This document shows, piece by piece, positions 28,127 through 35,981 of a stretch of DNA of 64,000 bases. Each line of letters begins with the position of its first letter. The first letter of the stretch is position 1. This DNA comes from Rubripirellula lacrimiformis (GTDB lineage Bacteria > Planctomycetota > Planctomycetia > Pirellulales > Pirellulaceae): NCBI RefSeq assembly GCF_007741535.1, contig NZ_CP036525.1, forward strand, positions 2,914,001-2,978,000, in the 5' to 3' direction. A program made the position numbers and the translations under genes. The notes under the pieces were generated by a model. That model did not search any database. It had not been told where the DNA came from and worked only from the letters and a program-made list of their open reading frames with translations.

Positions 28127-29845
28127 TCAGTCGTTGGAGCGTTCGATCTGATGCTGTTGCTGCGATGCCTTCTTGTACCACTTTGAAGCTTCACCGTAAT
28201 CCTCCATGTCGGCGAAGGCGCTCGCGACAACCGCATACGCTTCGGCTAACACGTTCGGATCTTTATTTGTCCCCGCTTCACGCAACAGCGATCCAAAATC
28301 GTCCATCTTCTCACGGACGCCTGGCAGCGTGCGAATCCGTCGCCCCTCGGCTGTTGAACAACCAAACACCACGCCGGCCAGTTTGTCCCAGTCCCCCAGC
28401 CGTTCCGTGCCTTTGGGCTGTAGCTGAAAAGTAATCTCCTTCGTTTCGTTTGCCTCAAATTCGGCTCTTACATACCGACGCCCAATTGTGATTGGCAGTT
28501 CGTACTCTTCGTCAGCGAGAAGACCAAGCGTTCTCCCTCCTGCGGGCAGTTCAATCGTTGCAGACCCAAACCGATCGGTGGTCGCGCGAAACGGCTTCGG
28601 AAAGGGGTGGTCGATTGACGACTCTTGATCTCGGTATTTCATTCGTCGCTCACCGCTAACAAGAGTATCGCAATAAATCCCCGTACTACCTTCCCACCAA
28701 TGGACATTCGGCCAGGATTCGATCGTGAGACCGGCGACTGGGTAGTTCTCCTCGTCGACAGCGGTCACCAAGCAGGTGGCGAGCGGCGTCATTTCGACCT
28801 TGATAGGCTGAGGATCAATGGGCGAGAAAACCTGCGGTCGAAGATGCTGTTGAACCTCCTGCTCGCTCATTTCGCCATATTCAGTTGGCGGCTCTCCTGA
28901 TTTCGCCATGTAGCCATCGCACAACGCAACTAACTCAATCCTCTCGCCCGTTGGCCATGCGTCGATGCAAAAAGTACCATCCGAGCCAACTGGCACCCAA
29001 GTGTTCCACTGGACGTGGTTGCCGCTCGCTCCGTTGGGCGGCAAAGTGTACAGGTCCAACCGCCCATTTCTGACTGGACGAGGTACATTGTCACTCAGGA
29101 CGCCTCTCATTGGTTTGGCCTTTGTCAGCGGTACGTCCAACTCGTATTCATTGCCTGCTGAAATCTCGAACTCCACGATTTCACTGAAGTGAGTAATGCG
29201 GTCGCCATCCATTTTTGCGACCAGCACGGTTTGCTTGCCGGGCATGAACGGGGGCAACCGAAGGCTGGAGCCCTTTCGCTCCAGCATGTCGGTTGGCTGC
29301 CAAGAGCGGCCTTCCGACCAATACGCAAAAAGACTGTCCGTGTCAGTCGGGTTTCCATCGATCGTCGGGTGCAGGGTGACTGGAACACCTCTGTCGAGAA
29401 TGACTTCATAAACAGTGTCATCTTCTAGGGGGACGGCGATGTGAATCGCATCCGGAAACGCATAGTCACGATGATTGACAAAGACGGAGACACTGGTCGT
29501 GCGAACACGCTCCTTGACGTCAGTAAAGTGAGGATATGCAACGTTTGTATTTCCGTCTTCGTCGGTAATCGTCGAATTTGGTTGTAGTTCGGTGCGATCG
29601 TATTCACCTTTCGGCCACCGGCCGTGACCCTGGCCGCTACGCAACGCCCACGGTGTGACTTCCGCGCCGCGAACCGGTTGCCGATCCGAATCGAGAACAC
29701 GTATCGGGAATGATTTGATCACTTGAACGCCGACTTGCGGTTCGCGATCAGAAGTGAGCCGGCCTGGCTCGTCAGCGCAGCATACGCCGTGGAGGGATAC
29801 CAGCAGTAGTGTTCCAGCGACGACGGGCTTCAGGATCTTGTGCAT
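28127..29845 (-). CDS. large secreted protein with carboxypeptidase-regulatory-like repeats
   Basis: 572 residues, the longest cassette gene apart from transposases. A signal peptide (LKPVVAGTLLLVSLHGVCCA) is followed by Ig-like segments of the type FPIRVLDSDRQPVRGAEVTP and CLVTAVDEENYPVAGLTI, in which an exposed VxDxxxxPVxGA motif marks carboxypeptidase regulatory-like folds. The C-terminus is helical. Probably an exported binding or structural protein; no catalytic motif is visible. Confidence 0.75.
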   Translation of the reverse strand: MHKILKPVVAGTLLLVSLHGVCCADEPGRLTSDREPQVGVQVIKSFPIRVLDSDRQPVRGAEVTPWALRSGQGHGRWPKGEYDRTELQPNSTITDEDGNTNVAYPHFTDVKERVRTTSVSVFVNHRDYAFPDAIHIAVPLEDDTVYEVILDRGVPVTLHPTIDGNPTDTDSLFAYWSEGRSWQPTDMLERKGSSLRLPPFMPGKQTVLVAKMDGDRITHFSEIVEFEISAGNEYELDVPLTKAKPMRGVLSDNVPRPVRNGRLDLYTLPPNGASGNHVQWNTWVPVGSDGTFCIDAWPTGERIELVALCDGYMAKSGEPPTEYGEMSEQEVQQHLRPQVFSPIDPQPIKVEMTPLATCLVTAVDEENYPVAGLTIESWPNVHWWEGSTGIYCDTLVSGERRMKYRDQESSIDHPFPKPFRATTDRFGSATIELPAGGRTLGLLADEEYELPITIGRRYVRAEFEANETKEITFQLQPKGTERLGDWDKLAGVVFGCSTAEGRRIRTLPGVREKMDDFGSLLREAGTNKDPNVLAEAYAVVASAFADMEDYGEASKWYKKASQQQHQIERSND

Positions 29846-29919
29846 GTTGCCGATTTATGTGTTGCGGTGTTTTGGGTCTGGGGGATTGGCGGTCTCGCTG
29901 GTTGAGGCTACCTGGATCC

Positions 29920-30010
29920 GACGAACGCAACGGACCACATGGTCGCCGCCAGTGATTGTCAATTTCAAATCAATATGCCTCAGCGACTCACGTGCATCCG
30001 ATGGTTCGTC
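29920..30010 (-). other. attC site 27
   Basis: R' GACGAAC (29920-29926) and R'' GTTCGTC (30004-30010) are exact reverse complements. The inner region has GTCAATTTCAAATCAA and the ACTCACGTGCATCCG arm. 91 bases. Confidence 0.8.
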
Positions 30011-30046
30011 GACTACGCCACTGTCGTCACTCAACCGACTTAGCTA

Positions 30047-30160
30047 CAAGCGATCAACAAGTGTCGCGATTCAAGTCTTCTCGCCCCCGCCGCGCAGCGG
30101 TTTGCGGGGGAGAGAGTTAGAGAGAGGGGGAAGAAAGAAACTTCACTGATTGATCGCTCG
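30047..30160. mobile_element. MITE-like element, copy 2
   Basis: About 114 bases nearly identical to 31423-31539, bounded by roughly 20-base terminal inverted repeats (CAAGCGATCAACAAGTGTCG and its inverse ending TTGATCGCTCG). The interior is GC- and GA-rich (GCCCCCGCCGCGCAGCGG, GGGGGAGAGAGTTAGAGAGA). No coding capacity. It covers the 3' end of the small gene 30143-30316. Confidence 0.7.
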
Positions 30161-30316
30161 TTGCTTGGGGAGATGTGGCGTCCAAACAGCGGACAGGCGT
30201 AGCCGAGGTTTTAGGAAAGAATACAGAAGGAACCCAGTCGAAAGTGCTGCAACGCAAATCATTCCGATCAGCGATATCCCGAACCATGAATTCCAAAATG
30301 CTTCTTGTGCCGTCAT
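30143..30316 (-). CDS. small single-span membrane protein
   Basis: 57 residues (MTAQEAFWNSWFGISLIGMI start) with one membrane segment. Its ATG overlaps the TGA of the upstream gene as ATGA, so the two are translationally coupled. The last few codons and the stop lie in the MITE, so the original C-terminus was probably replaced. Confidence 0.65.
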   Translation of the reverse strand: MTAQEAFWNSWFGISLIGMICVAALSTGFLLYSFLKPRLRLSAVWTPHLPKQRAINQ

Positions 30317-30669
30317 GAGAGTGGCTCCGTTTTCGTGAGTTGAAAAGATTTTGACTCTCGCCGAAAGCACCCCGTCGACCATTTGTCACGAGTGTGGAGC
30401 GATATTGTGACCGTATAGGAGTTTTGGCCCGATGTCAAATTCTGTCCAGAATCAGAGGTAATCAGATTACGCGAACGCAAATCAAACGATGCTTCGAGAT
30501 ATGGTTCAGCAATTGCAACAGCTTGTTGCGGCGTAATCGCGAAGTCGCCCATGGTTCTGAGGCCAGGTGCAGTGTTGCCGAGCGAATGGGTTGCCGGTGT
30601 GCGAACGTATGCGATTGCAGCGGCGGCAATCAGCCCGAATGTTAAGGCGAATATGAACGCTCGTTTCAC
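30313..30669 (-). CDS. secreted or membrane-anchored protein, unknown function
   Basis: 118 residues. An export segment (AFIFALTFGLIAAAAIAYV) is followed by a domain with AITPQQAVAIAEPYLEASFD, reminiscent of a PepSY-like helix, and a strand SYTVTISLHTRDKW. No firm family. Confidence 0.65.
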   Translation of the reverse strand: MKRAFIFALTFGLIAAAAIAYVRTPATHSLGNTAPGLRTMGDFAITPQQAVAIAEPYLEASFDLRSRNLITSDSGQNLTSGQNSYTVTISLHTRDKWSTGCFRRESKSFQLTKTEPLS

Positions 30670-30685
30670 GATGTGCCATCCGTTA

Positions 30686-30781
30686 GCGGAACGTTTCGGA
30701 TAACGCGGTCGGGAGAGGGGATTGCCGGGCGAAGCGAGTCAGACCGCTCTATTCCGGTTCGCGTTCATCCGTTCGTTCACC
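30686..30781 (-). other. attC site 26
   Basis: R' GCGGAAC (30686-30692), R'' GTTCACC (30775-30781). An internal GGATAAC at 30698 offers an alternative R'. The stop of the next gene lies in R''. 96 bases. Confidence 0.65.
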
Positions 30782-31397
30782 CTCGCGATATTTCGAAAAT
30801 GGAACGAAGCACAACGGCACCCGACGGCGAGAACAACCAGCCGAGCGCACCGCAATTGATCACGACAGTAACCCAAAACACGACTTGAAAAGACTGCTTT
30901 CTGGATTTGTGATGAAGCAGCGACTGTGCGACTGCTGCACCTGGCCAGCCACCTATCAGCCCTAAGAGATGCAAAGTGCTTTCTTGTGTTCGCCAACGGC
31001 CCTGTTTTGCTGCTGACTTGTCGAGCGAGTAGGCAACAAATGCGACAACGCTAGAGACGAAATAGAGCCCGAGAATCGGAACCGGCAGCTTCCCGAAAAC
31101 TACCGCCCCTGTCAGAACCACCAAGAAGATACCGGCAAACGTGAGCGAGACGTTTCCAAGTTCAAATGAGGTATTCCACGGCAGACGCTCGTCAGCAAAT
31201 ACGACGCGTTCAGCCCGCACTCGTCCCTTGGCTTCCGTCCCGATTTCGTAGGTCACCATGTCATTTTCAATTGGCCTGCGCTGTCGACCTGAAAAGGACG
31301 AGATGTGGACGAAGACTCGTCTTCCGTCGTCAATCGGGGCGATGAATCCGAAGCCTCGTTCATCATTCCAGTTCGCTATTCTTCCTTGATACCGCAA
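30777..31397 (-). CDS. cold-shock domain plus DUF1294 membrane protein
   Basis: 206 residues. The N-terminal cold-shock domain has RIANWNDERGFGFIAP and RVFVHISSF (RNP-type motifs that bind single-stranded nucleic acid). Two membrane segments follow, then a DUF1294 region with YSLDKSAAKQGRWR and HLLGLIGGWPGAAVAQ. This fusion is widespread in bacteria, with unknown role. I start at TTG 31397 (LRYQGRI...), which has GGAG 8 bases upstream; the frame extends to 31436 inside a MITE. Confidence 0.88.
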   Translation of the reverse strand: MRYQGRIANWNDERGFGFIAPIDDGRRVFVHISSFSGRQRRPIENDMVTYEIGTEAKGRVRAERVVFADERLPWNTSFELGNVSLTFAGIFLVVLTGAVVFGKLPVPILGLYFVSSVVAFVAYSLDKSAAKQGRWRTQESTLHLLGLIGGWPGAAVAQSLLHHKSRKQSFQVVFWVTVVINCGALGWLFSPSGAVVLRSIFEISRG

Positions 31398-31422
31398 TGA
31401 AAGTTCTCCGAAGGCTAAGCAG

Positions 31423-31539
31423 CGAGCGATCAACAAGTGTCGCGATGAAAGTCATCTCGCCCCCGCCGCGCAGCGGTTCGCGGGGGGAGAGAGTTAGAGA
31501 GAGAGGGGGAAGAAAGAAACGACACTGATTGATCGCTCG
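31423..31539. mobile_element. MITE-like element, copy 1
   Basis: 117 bases with terminal inverted repeats CGAGCGATCAACAAGTGTCG / CGACACTGATTGATCGCTCG. It sits between attC site 25 and the cold-shock gene and may now provide its upstream region. Confidence 0.75.
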
Positions 31540-31540
31540 T

Positions 31541-31630
31541 TGCAAACGTTTGCGATCAGACGGCGGCGACGGAAAATCAACCACTTCAAAACGCCCGATT
31601 TCGCCGCTCGGGTGAAGCGTTGGGTTCGAA
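31541..31630 (-). other. attC site 25
   Basis: R' TGCAAAC (31541-31547), R'' GTTCGAA (31624-31630). The inner region has CCACTTCAAAACGCCCG and the CGCTCGGGTGAAG arm. 90 bases. Confidence 0.65.
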
Positions 31631-31661
31631 CCGTTTTATGCAGGAAGTCTAGAAGCTGTGG

Positions 31662-31841
31662 TTAGGTGTCGAACTGTCCGAAATCGTATAGTCCGTAGAC
31701 GACGAAAGCAAGGAACGCACCAACACCAAGCCAAAATCGTACGCGATCAGAACTGCGAGCAGCAAAGATCGCGACCGTCCCGATCAGTGAGTCGAGGGGC
31801 GCTGAAAGGGGACCACTGATGGGCGCTTGATAGTCCTCCAC
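31662..31841 (-). CDS. 59-residue membrane protein
   Basis: Read directly from the sequence: GTG start then EDYQAPISGPLSAPLDSL, a weak hydrophobic stretch, and a clear membrane segment FWLGVGAFLAFVVYGLYDF before TAA. The YQAP start resembles the NPYxxP group. Length and position between attC 25 and mobile relics fit a cassette gene. Confidence 0.6.
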   Translation of the reverse strand: MEDYQAPISGPLSAPLDSLIGTVAIFAARSSDRVRFWLGVGAFLAFVVYGLYDFGQFDT

Positions 31842-31907
31842 CTTGTGAGGGGATTGGCTGGATTATCGTCGTTCGTTTTGCAGGTGTGAAACGGAGACGA
31901 TGATTCG

Positions 31908-32030
31908 GTGGCCAATCATTTAAGCGTGACTAAATCCAATCAGATCAAGCGTTTACGACAGAAAGGACTGTCTCAGCGTCAGATCGCCGACTCTGTCGGT
32001 GTCGATCGCAAGAAGGGAACGAGCAAGTAC
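31908..32030 (+). pseudogene. IS21-type transposase IstA, N-terminal fragment
   Basis: Plus-strand frame VTKSNQIKRLRQKGLSQRQI plus ADSVGVDRK, the helix-turn-helix start of IS21 IstA, which then runs out of homology. It opposes the cassette direction. The remainder of IstA is missing here; a C-terminal IstA piece lies at 35163. Confidence 0.7.
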
Positions 32031-32161
32031 GTGTCATGTTGCACTCACGATTCACAGTCAGCTGACTGTTCGCCACCGACCGGTGGTAAATCATCGTGGC
32101 GTCAAGCGTGATCCAATGGCTTGAGTTTTGGCGGCAACGCGAAGACTTAAAACTCGTCCTC

Positions 32162-32234
32162 AACCGCGTAGTGCGGACCCGCACGCTACGTGGTGTGGGG
32201 AGGGTCACCGGAAACGGTGACCCTTACCCGATTT
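32162..32234 (+). ncRNA. group II intron 3' end (domains V-VI), relic 1
   Basis: The 72 or so bases are nearly identical to 35897-35969. They fold as a domain V-like hairpin (CGCGTAGTGCGG-ACC-CGCACGCTACG) followed by a domain VI-like hairpin (GGGTCACCG-GAAA-CGGTGACCC) and an end CTTACCCGAT. No intron ORF remains next to this copy. Confidence 0.65.
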
Positions 32235-32292
32235 CGTCAGTTTTGCAGCGGCGGGAAAGCGTTCATAGTGCCCACCCGTTGTCTGAAGTCTA

Positions 32293-32625
32293 TCAATCAC
32301 GCAGTAATTTATCAAATTCCTGGTGATGCAGGGCACGGTCGTTTAGCAAATAGGGAGTTCGCTTGATGCGTATGCCAATAGCGAGTCCTATCAACGTGAA
32401 CGCCAGCAATACGAAAACGGCAAAAATGCAAACGATCATCACAGCGGCGGGAAAAATGGGCGAGTGATCGGTTGCGGTCGGATCAATCGCGCCCGACATG
32501 ATACGCCAAACCGCGAGGAGCCCTAGAACGCATCCGATCAGAGCGCCGCGTCTTGCGTAGGACGATGGCGGAGTCTGGGATTCCGAATCGTTGATTAGGT
32601 TTTCGCTAACAGTGTCGTTTTGCAT
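32293..32625 (-). CDS. cassette membrane protein, unknown function
   Basis: 110 residues with two membrane segments (LIGCVLGLLAVWRIMSGAI; AAVMIVCIFAVFVLLAFTLI) and a hydrophilic head and tail. The expected attC at its 3' side has been destroyed by the IS21/intron relic ending at about 32234. Confidence 0.7.
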   Translation of the reverse strand: MQNDTVSENLINDSESQTPPSSYARRGALIGCVLGLLAVWRIMSGAIDPTATDHSPIFPAAVMIVCIFAVFVLLAFTLIGLAIGIRIKRTPYLLNDRALHHQEFDKLLRD

Positions 32626-32650
32626 GGACGCGAACGCGAACTTTTAGTCT

Positions 32651-32740
32651 GACGAACGATTGAGGTGACGGGGGGCGAGGAGAGGAGCCTGACTTCAGGA
32701 CCGACTGCGCCGAGCCCTCCCGTTCACCGGTTTGTTATTT
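32651..32740 (-). other. attC site 24
   Basis: R' GACGAAC (32651-32657), R'' GTTATTT (32734-32740), whose TAA is the stop of the gene to the right. 90 bases. Confidence 0.75.
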
Positions 32741-33169
32741 GGCGATCCATTGAATCACGGTACCAACGCCGATTGCAAATATGATCACTGCCACCGCAAA
32801 CACCGTCAAGCATCCAATCGGCATCACGCGGTCAAACCAACGGTTGGTGGGTTTCGTTGACGAGTGAGTATCCGATAGTTCGAACCAATCAAAGTTGATC
32901 GTTGAATCTGGTGACACCAAGTATTCGAGATCAACCCCGAATCCCTGTTCCGAATCGTCATTGAGCGTCGCTTGCAGGAGTTCGATTCCAAGCCTTCGGT
33001 AGCCGTTGCGATTCCCAGTCATCTTCGCTTCGTCCGGCCCGCCACCGTATTGGGTCAGTTGGACCCATGATCCGTCACGCGGCACAGAATCATCGAGCGC
33101 CGAGATGATCGATCGAAGGTCGGTGTCATCATCAGTATTCGCGTCGTTGTCTGGAGTGTTTTCATTCAC
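32735..33169 (-). CDS. cassette protein with C-terminal membrane anchor
   Basis: 144 residues: an acidic N-terminus (NTPDNDANTDDDTDLRS), a soluble middle (GDWF-like NFDWFELSD), and a C-terminal membrane helix (GCLTVFAVAVIIFAIGVG). Stop codon in the attC core. Unknown function. Confidence 0.7.
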   Translation of the reverse strand: MNENTPDNDANTDDDTDLRSIISALDDSVPRDGSWVQLTQYGGGPDEAKMTGNRNGYRRLGIELLQATLNDDSEQGFGVDLEYLVSPDSTINFDWFELSDTHSSTKPTNRWFDRVMPIGCLTVFAVAVIIFAIGVGTVIQWIAK

Positions 33170-33224
33170 GCGAGAGCATCTAGATCGAGATTACATGTGC
33201 GAATTGTGTGAGGCTGCCGTAGCC

Positions 33225-33315
33225 AAATAACGTTCGAATTCGCGGGTTGGCGGGAACTGATCATCTACTTCGAGAAGCACGGTCACCGCCACTCCCGTGA
33301 GCCGAGCGTCCAGGG
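33225..33315 (-). other. attC site 23, R'' side disrupted
   Basis: R' AAATAAC (33225-33231). The arms TCGCGGGTTGGCGG and CCGCCACTCCCGTGA pair across the loop. The R'' end near GCGTCCA (33307-33313) is not a normal core, and the RAYT element begins directly beside it. Confidence 0.5.
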
Positions 33316-33317
33316 GA

Positions 33318-34403
33318 GGCTTTGCCGGGGTCAGGCCTTGTGTTCGGTGTTCAGGTAAAGTTGCCGTTCGATATTTGCAGCATCTTGACGCCACCGCGAG
33401 GACTCCTTGTGCCGTTGTTCCGCTCGACGAACCAGATTCGATACACTGTCCACTCCCGACAGACCAAACCTCGGCCCCAACTCTCGTAGGGTGGCCGGCG
33501 ACCATCGTCGGCATAGCCAGGCCGCCATGTCGCGGCCCGCTGCGGCGCTTCGGAACACAGCGTAGTCCGCCGGCTCCACTGCGTGGTAGGCAGCGGCTGA
33601 CGCAATGATCTCATCGGCTCCGACACTTCCCAGTCGCCTGGATGTGCTCTGCTGGCGAACCACGTCGTCTCCGTCAGCCAGCTGGATCATCCGACGCAGA
33701 AAGTCTTCGCTTCCGAAAACCCACTCGCGTAGCTCTGTCTTGAAAGGGTTTTCAGGGACTTCCAAGCCGGCTTTGACATAGCGGCGGTAAGCGGTCGCGG
33801 CGTCCTTGCCGCCCACCGACGCATTCCAGTACGCATGCAGCTGGTCGTAGGCAATCCAGTCGACCCGCTTTGACTTCCGCGCGTAACCCGCAAAACTGCT
33901 GTTGGGCCAGGACTCGGGGGCGGCAGCCAGCGGGCGAGTGCCGTTGCAAGGATTTAAGTGGATGTACCGACTGAGTGTCCAGTAATAGCCCGCATCTTCG
34001 ACCAGAAAGGCTTTGTAGCGTCCCTGATAGAGATGTCCGGTTCGGTGGTTTCGTTTGGCATACCAGTTGGCGTACCCGGAAAGCCAATGCTGCATGCCGC
34101 GAGCCAAATTGGGCTCGGGAGTTTGGATCAGGGCATGGATATGATTTGGCATCCAGCAATAGGCCAGCACGACCCACCCACTTCGCTGGACCTCGTCGTG
34201 AAGTCCCTGCGTGAAGCGATCGTAGTGGCCTTGATCGTGAAACAGCTTGCGCCGTCCATCACCACGGGTGACGACGTGGTAGTTGGCGCCAGGGAACTGG
34301 ATCCGGGGCGGTCTGGGCATGGCAATCCTCCGGCACAAAAAGGAGCAGCTCTTTACGCTATCCCTCTGCAACACCGAACACAAGGCCTGACCCCGGCGAA
34401 GCC
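33318..34403. mobile_element. RAYT element bounded by 34-bp inverted repeats
   Basis: 33318-33351 and 34370-34403 are inverted copies of a 34-base sequence (GGCTTTGCCGGGGTCAGGCC... and its inverse) with one mismatch. They enclose a single transposase gene whose stop codon lies inside the left repeat. It looks like a complete self-contained RAYT unit inserted in, or forming, a cassette. Confidence 0.75.
33331..34320 (-). CDS. REP-associated tyrosine transposase (RAYT, Y1_Tnp)
   Basis: 329 residues of the IS200-like HUH family that acts on REP hairpins. PGANYHVVTRGDGRRKLFHD starts the domain, the HUH motif is MPNHIHALIQTP, and the nucleophile tyrosine is expected in the helix around GYYWTLSRYIHLNP. 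A long C-terminal extension with a DnaA/HTH-like region (TLRELGPRFGLSGVDSVSNL) is usual in planctomycete RAYTs. Start at ATG 34320 rather than the upstream frame in the repeat. Same direction as the cassettes. Confidence 0.9.
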   Translation of the reverse strand: MPRPPRIQFPGANYHVVTRGDGRRKLFHDQGHYDRFTQGLHDEVQRSGWVVLAYCWMPNHIHALIQTPEPNLARGMQHWLSGYANWYAKRNHRTGHLYQGRYKAFLVEDAGYYWTLSRYIHLNPCNGTRPLAAAPESWPNSSFAGYARKSKRVDWIAYDQLHAYWNASVGGKDAATAYRRYVKAGLEVPENPFKTELREWVFGSEDFLRRMIQLADGDDVVRQQSTSRRLGSVGADEIIASAAAYHAVEPADYAVFRSAAAGRDMAAWLCRRWSPATLRELGPRFGLSGVDSVSNLVRRAEQRHKESSRWRQDAANIERQLYLNTEHKA

Positions 34404-34484
34404 TTCCGCCAACGCCCGCGACGATTCTCTAAGCCACGGAAAGTTGAATGTGATGCGTAGGGATTCAAGGCGGAATCAAAGTTG

Positions 34485-34574
34485 GCGAACGGCGACGATC
34501 ACCGAGGACCGCCAATGTGGTTTCCATTTGTAAAAGCGCCATGCGGTCCTTCGTGTGAATCGCATGGTTCGCCG
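34485..34574 (-). other. attC site 22
   Basis: R' GGCGAAC (34485-34491) and R'' GTTCGCC (34568-34574) are exact reverse complements. The inner part has GATCACCGAGGACCGCC and TTTCCATTTGTAAAA. 90 bases. Confidence 0.75.
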
Positions 34575-34765
34575 CATTTGCAGCGCAGTCGCGTTGATCC
34601 CCAGGATCAACGCTAACCCAATATATCAATCGCATCGCCCGACCGCAAAACATTTGTGTACGAGCACGAAACGCATGCGCGATCTCCGCCGCGGGCCATT
34701 GCGAAGTCGCAAATACTCGTTCGCGATGCAGGTGAACCGACTGGGCGGAATCGGGCGTCCGATTC

Positions 34766-34930
34766 TCAAACCTGACGGATGCTTTGGATAAGTCCGTAGA
34801 GTGCGACTGCCGCGCCAATACCGTATGCGACAAGCGAACCGATCGGGCCAAAAGCGAAGAAACCGATGGCACAGCACACAATGCAGAACGCGGAGTAGGC
34901 ATATGGACCACTAACGACACGGTTGAGCAT
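34766..34930 (-). CDS. 54-residue membrane protein
   Basis: Read directly from sequence: MLNRVVSGPYAYSAFCIVCC then a long glycine-rich hydrophobic stretch to VALYGLIQSIRQV and TGA. Almost the whole protein is two close membrane segments. It starts just left of an attC core. Unknown function. Confidence 0.65.
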   Translation of the reverse strand: MLNRVVSGPYAYSAFCIVCCAIGFFAFGPIGSLVAYGIGAAVALYGLIQSIRQV

Positions 34931-34946
34931 TCACAAAGCCTCTGTC

Positions 34947-35039
34947 GGCGAACGGTGGCCATCAGCGGGTGGCGACGATCGATTTAACCATTGCCAAGCA
35001 GCTTGCCACCCGTCCTCCGCTGCAGTACGCCCAGTATGG
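34947..35039 (-). other. attC site 21, R'' decayed
   Basis: R' GGCGAAC (34947-34953), arms GGCCATCAGCGGGTGGCG and GCTTGCCACCCG pair well; the right end (near CCAGTAT, 35031-35037) has lost the GTT core. 93 bases. Confidence 0.6.
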
Positions 35040-35160
35040 GCGTGATCTTATCGGGTGCCATCCATTGTCGGATCAGTCTCGTGTGTTTGGTTCCAGTCAT
35101 TTCAAGAAGGGAGTCATCATACCAGATGAATAGCTCGTAGGAAATCAACACGAGGTGAGG
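34984..35160 (-). pseudogene. 3' remnant of a disrupted cassette gene
   Basis: The frame encodes HLVLISYELFIWYDDSLLEM and a basic tail that reads through attC 21. Its 5' side (to 35241) is only the antisense of an IstA fragment, so the true 5' end has been replaced. It may be the tail of the gene whose front is at 35982-36395, split by the IS21/intron relic; the frames cannot be joined with certainty. Confidence 0.35.
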
Positions 35161-35162
35161 GC

Positions 35163-35906
35163 ACACCTCGACATAAAGGGAAGGTCGAGCGAGGCGTTGA
35201 CTACGTCCAAGAGAATGCACTTCGCGGACGAACGTTCGCATCGCTGATCGAGCAGAATGACTTCTTGTTGCACTGGGAAGCTACGGTTGCCGACGTTCGA
35301 ATTCATGGAACGACACGGAAGCAAGTCCGCGACCACTTCGATGCAGCGGAGAAGAACGAACTGCTGCCACTGCCCACCGAGCGTTTCGCTAACTTTAGCG
35401 AAGCACGTCGCAAGGTGAACCGCGACGGTCATGTAGCGATCGATCATGCGTTCTACAGTGCACCACCGGAATACGTCGGCAGAAGCGTTTGGGCTCGATG
35501 GGATGTCCGTCGCTTCAAGCAGCGTGTCCGCGAGATCACCGGCAGAAGCCGGGGGATTTCAATGGACCGCCGACTGGGCGAGCTGCGACGCTACGTCCGC
35601 GGCTGGATGGGCTACTTCGGGATCGCATCGCAATTGAAACTGTTCGACAAACTCGATCAGTGGATCCGCCGCCGCATTCGGATGTGCTACTGGAAACGGC
35701 CGAAGCGTCGTCGGACGATGCTGATTCGGCTGGGAGTTCCTCGCCGCCAAGCGATTCGTCACGCACGCAGTCGCAAAGGCTACTGGCGGATGGCGAAAAC
35801 CATCGCCAGCAACGTTGGACTGACCAACAAGTGGCTCCAAGAACAAGGCTTACTCAGCATGAAGACTCTGTGGGCAGAGCTTGCTCCACTTCGTCGAACC
35901 GCGTAG
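35163..35906 (+). pseudogene. IstA C-terminal fragment fused to group II intron maturase C-terminus
   Basis: One open frame joins two unrelated proteins. From about 35175 it encodes KGKVERGVDYVQENALRGRT and AFYSAPPEYVGRSVWARWD, the C-terminal part of IS21 IstA. From about 35505 it encodes RRFKQRVREITGRSRGISMD, GWMGYF and WIRRRIRMCYWKRPKRRR, the maturase/X domain of a group II intron reverse transcriptase. No start codon typical of either protein and no RT catalytic part is present. Best explained as a deletion product. Confidence 0.8.
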
Positions 35907-35969
35907 TGCGGACCCGCACGCTACGTGGTGTGGGGAGGGTCACCGGAAACGGTGACCCTTACCCGATTT
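35897..35969 (+). ncRNA. group II intron 3' end (domains V-VI), relic 2
   Basis: Follows the maturase stop directly, as in intact group II introns. Same hairpins as relic 1 at 32162-32234, including a GAAA tetraloop in the domain VI-like stem. The 5' part of the intron is absent. Confidence 0.7.
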
Positions 35970-35981
35970 CCCCGCGGTCTT

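Noticed and set aside
34465-34962. Minus-strand frame of 165 codons
   Set aside because: It runs through an attC and conflicts with the better 54-residue membrane protein at 34766-34930.
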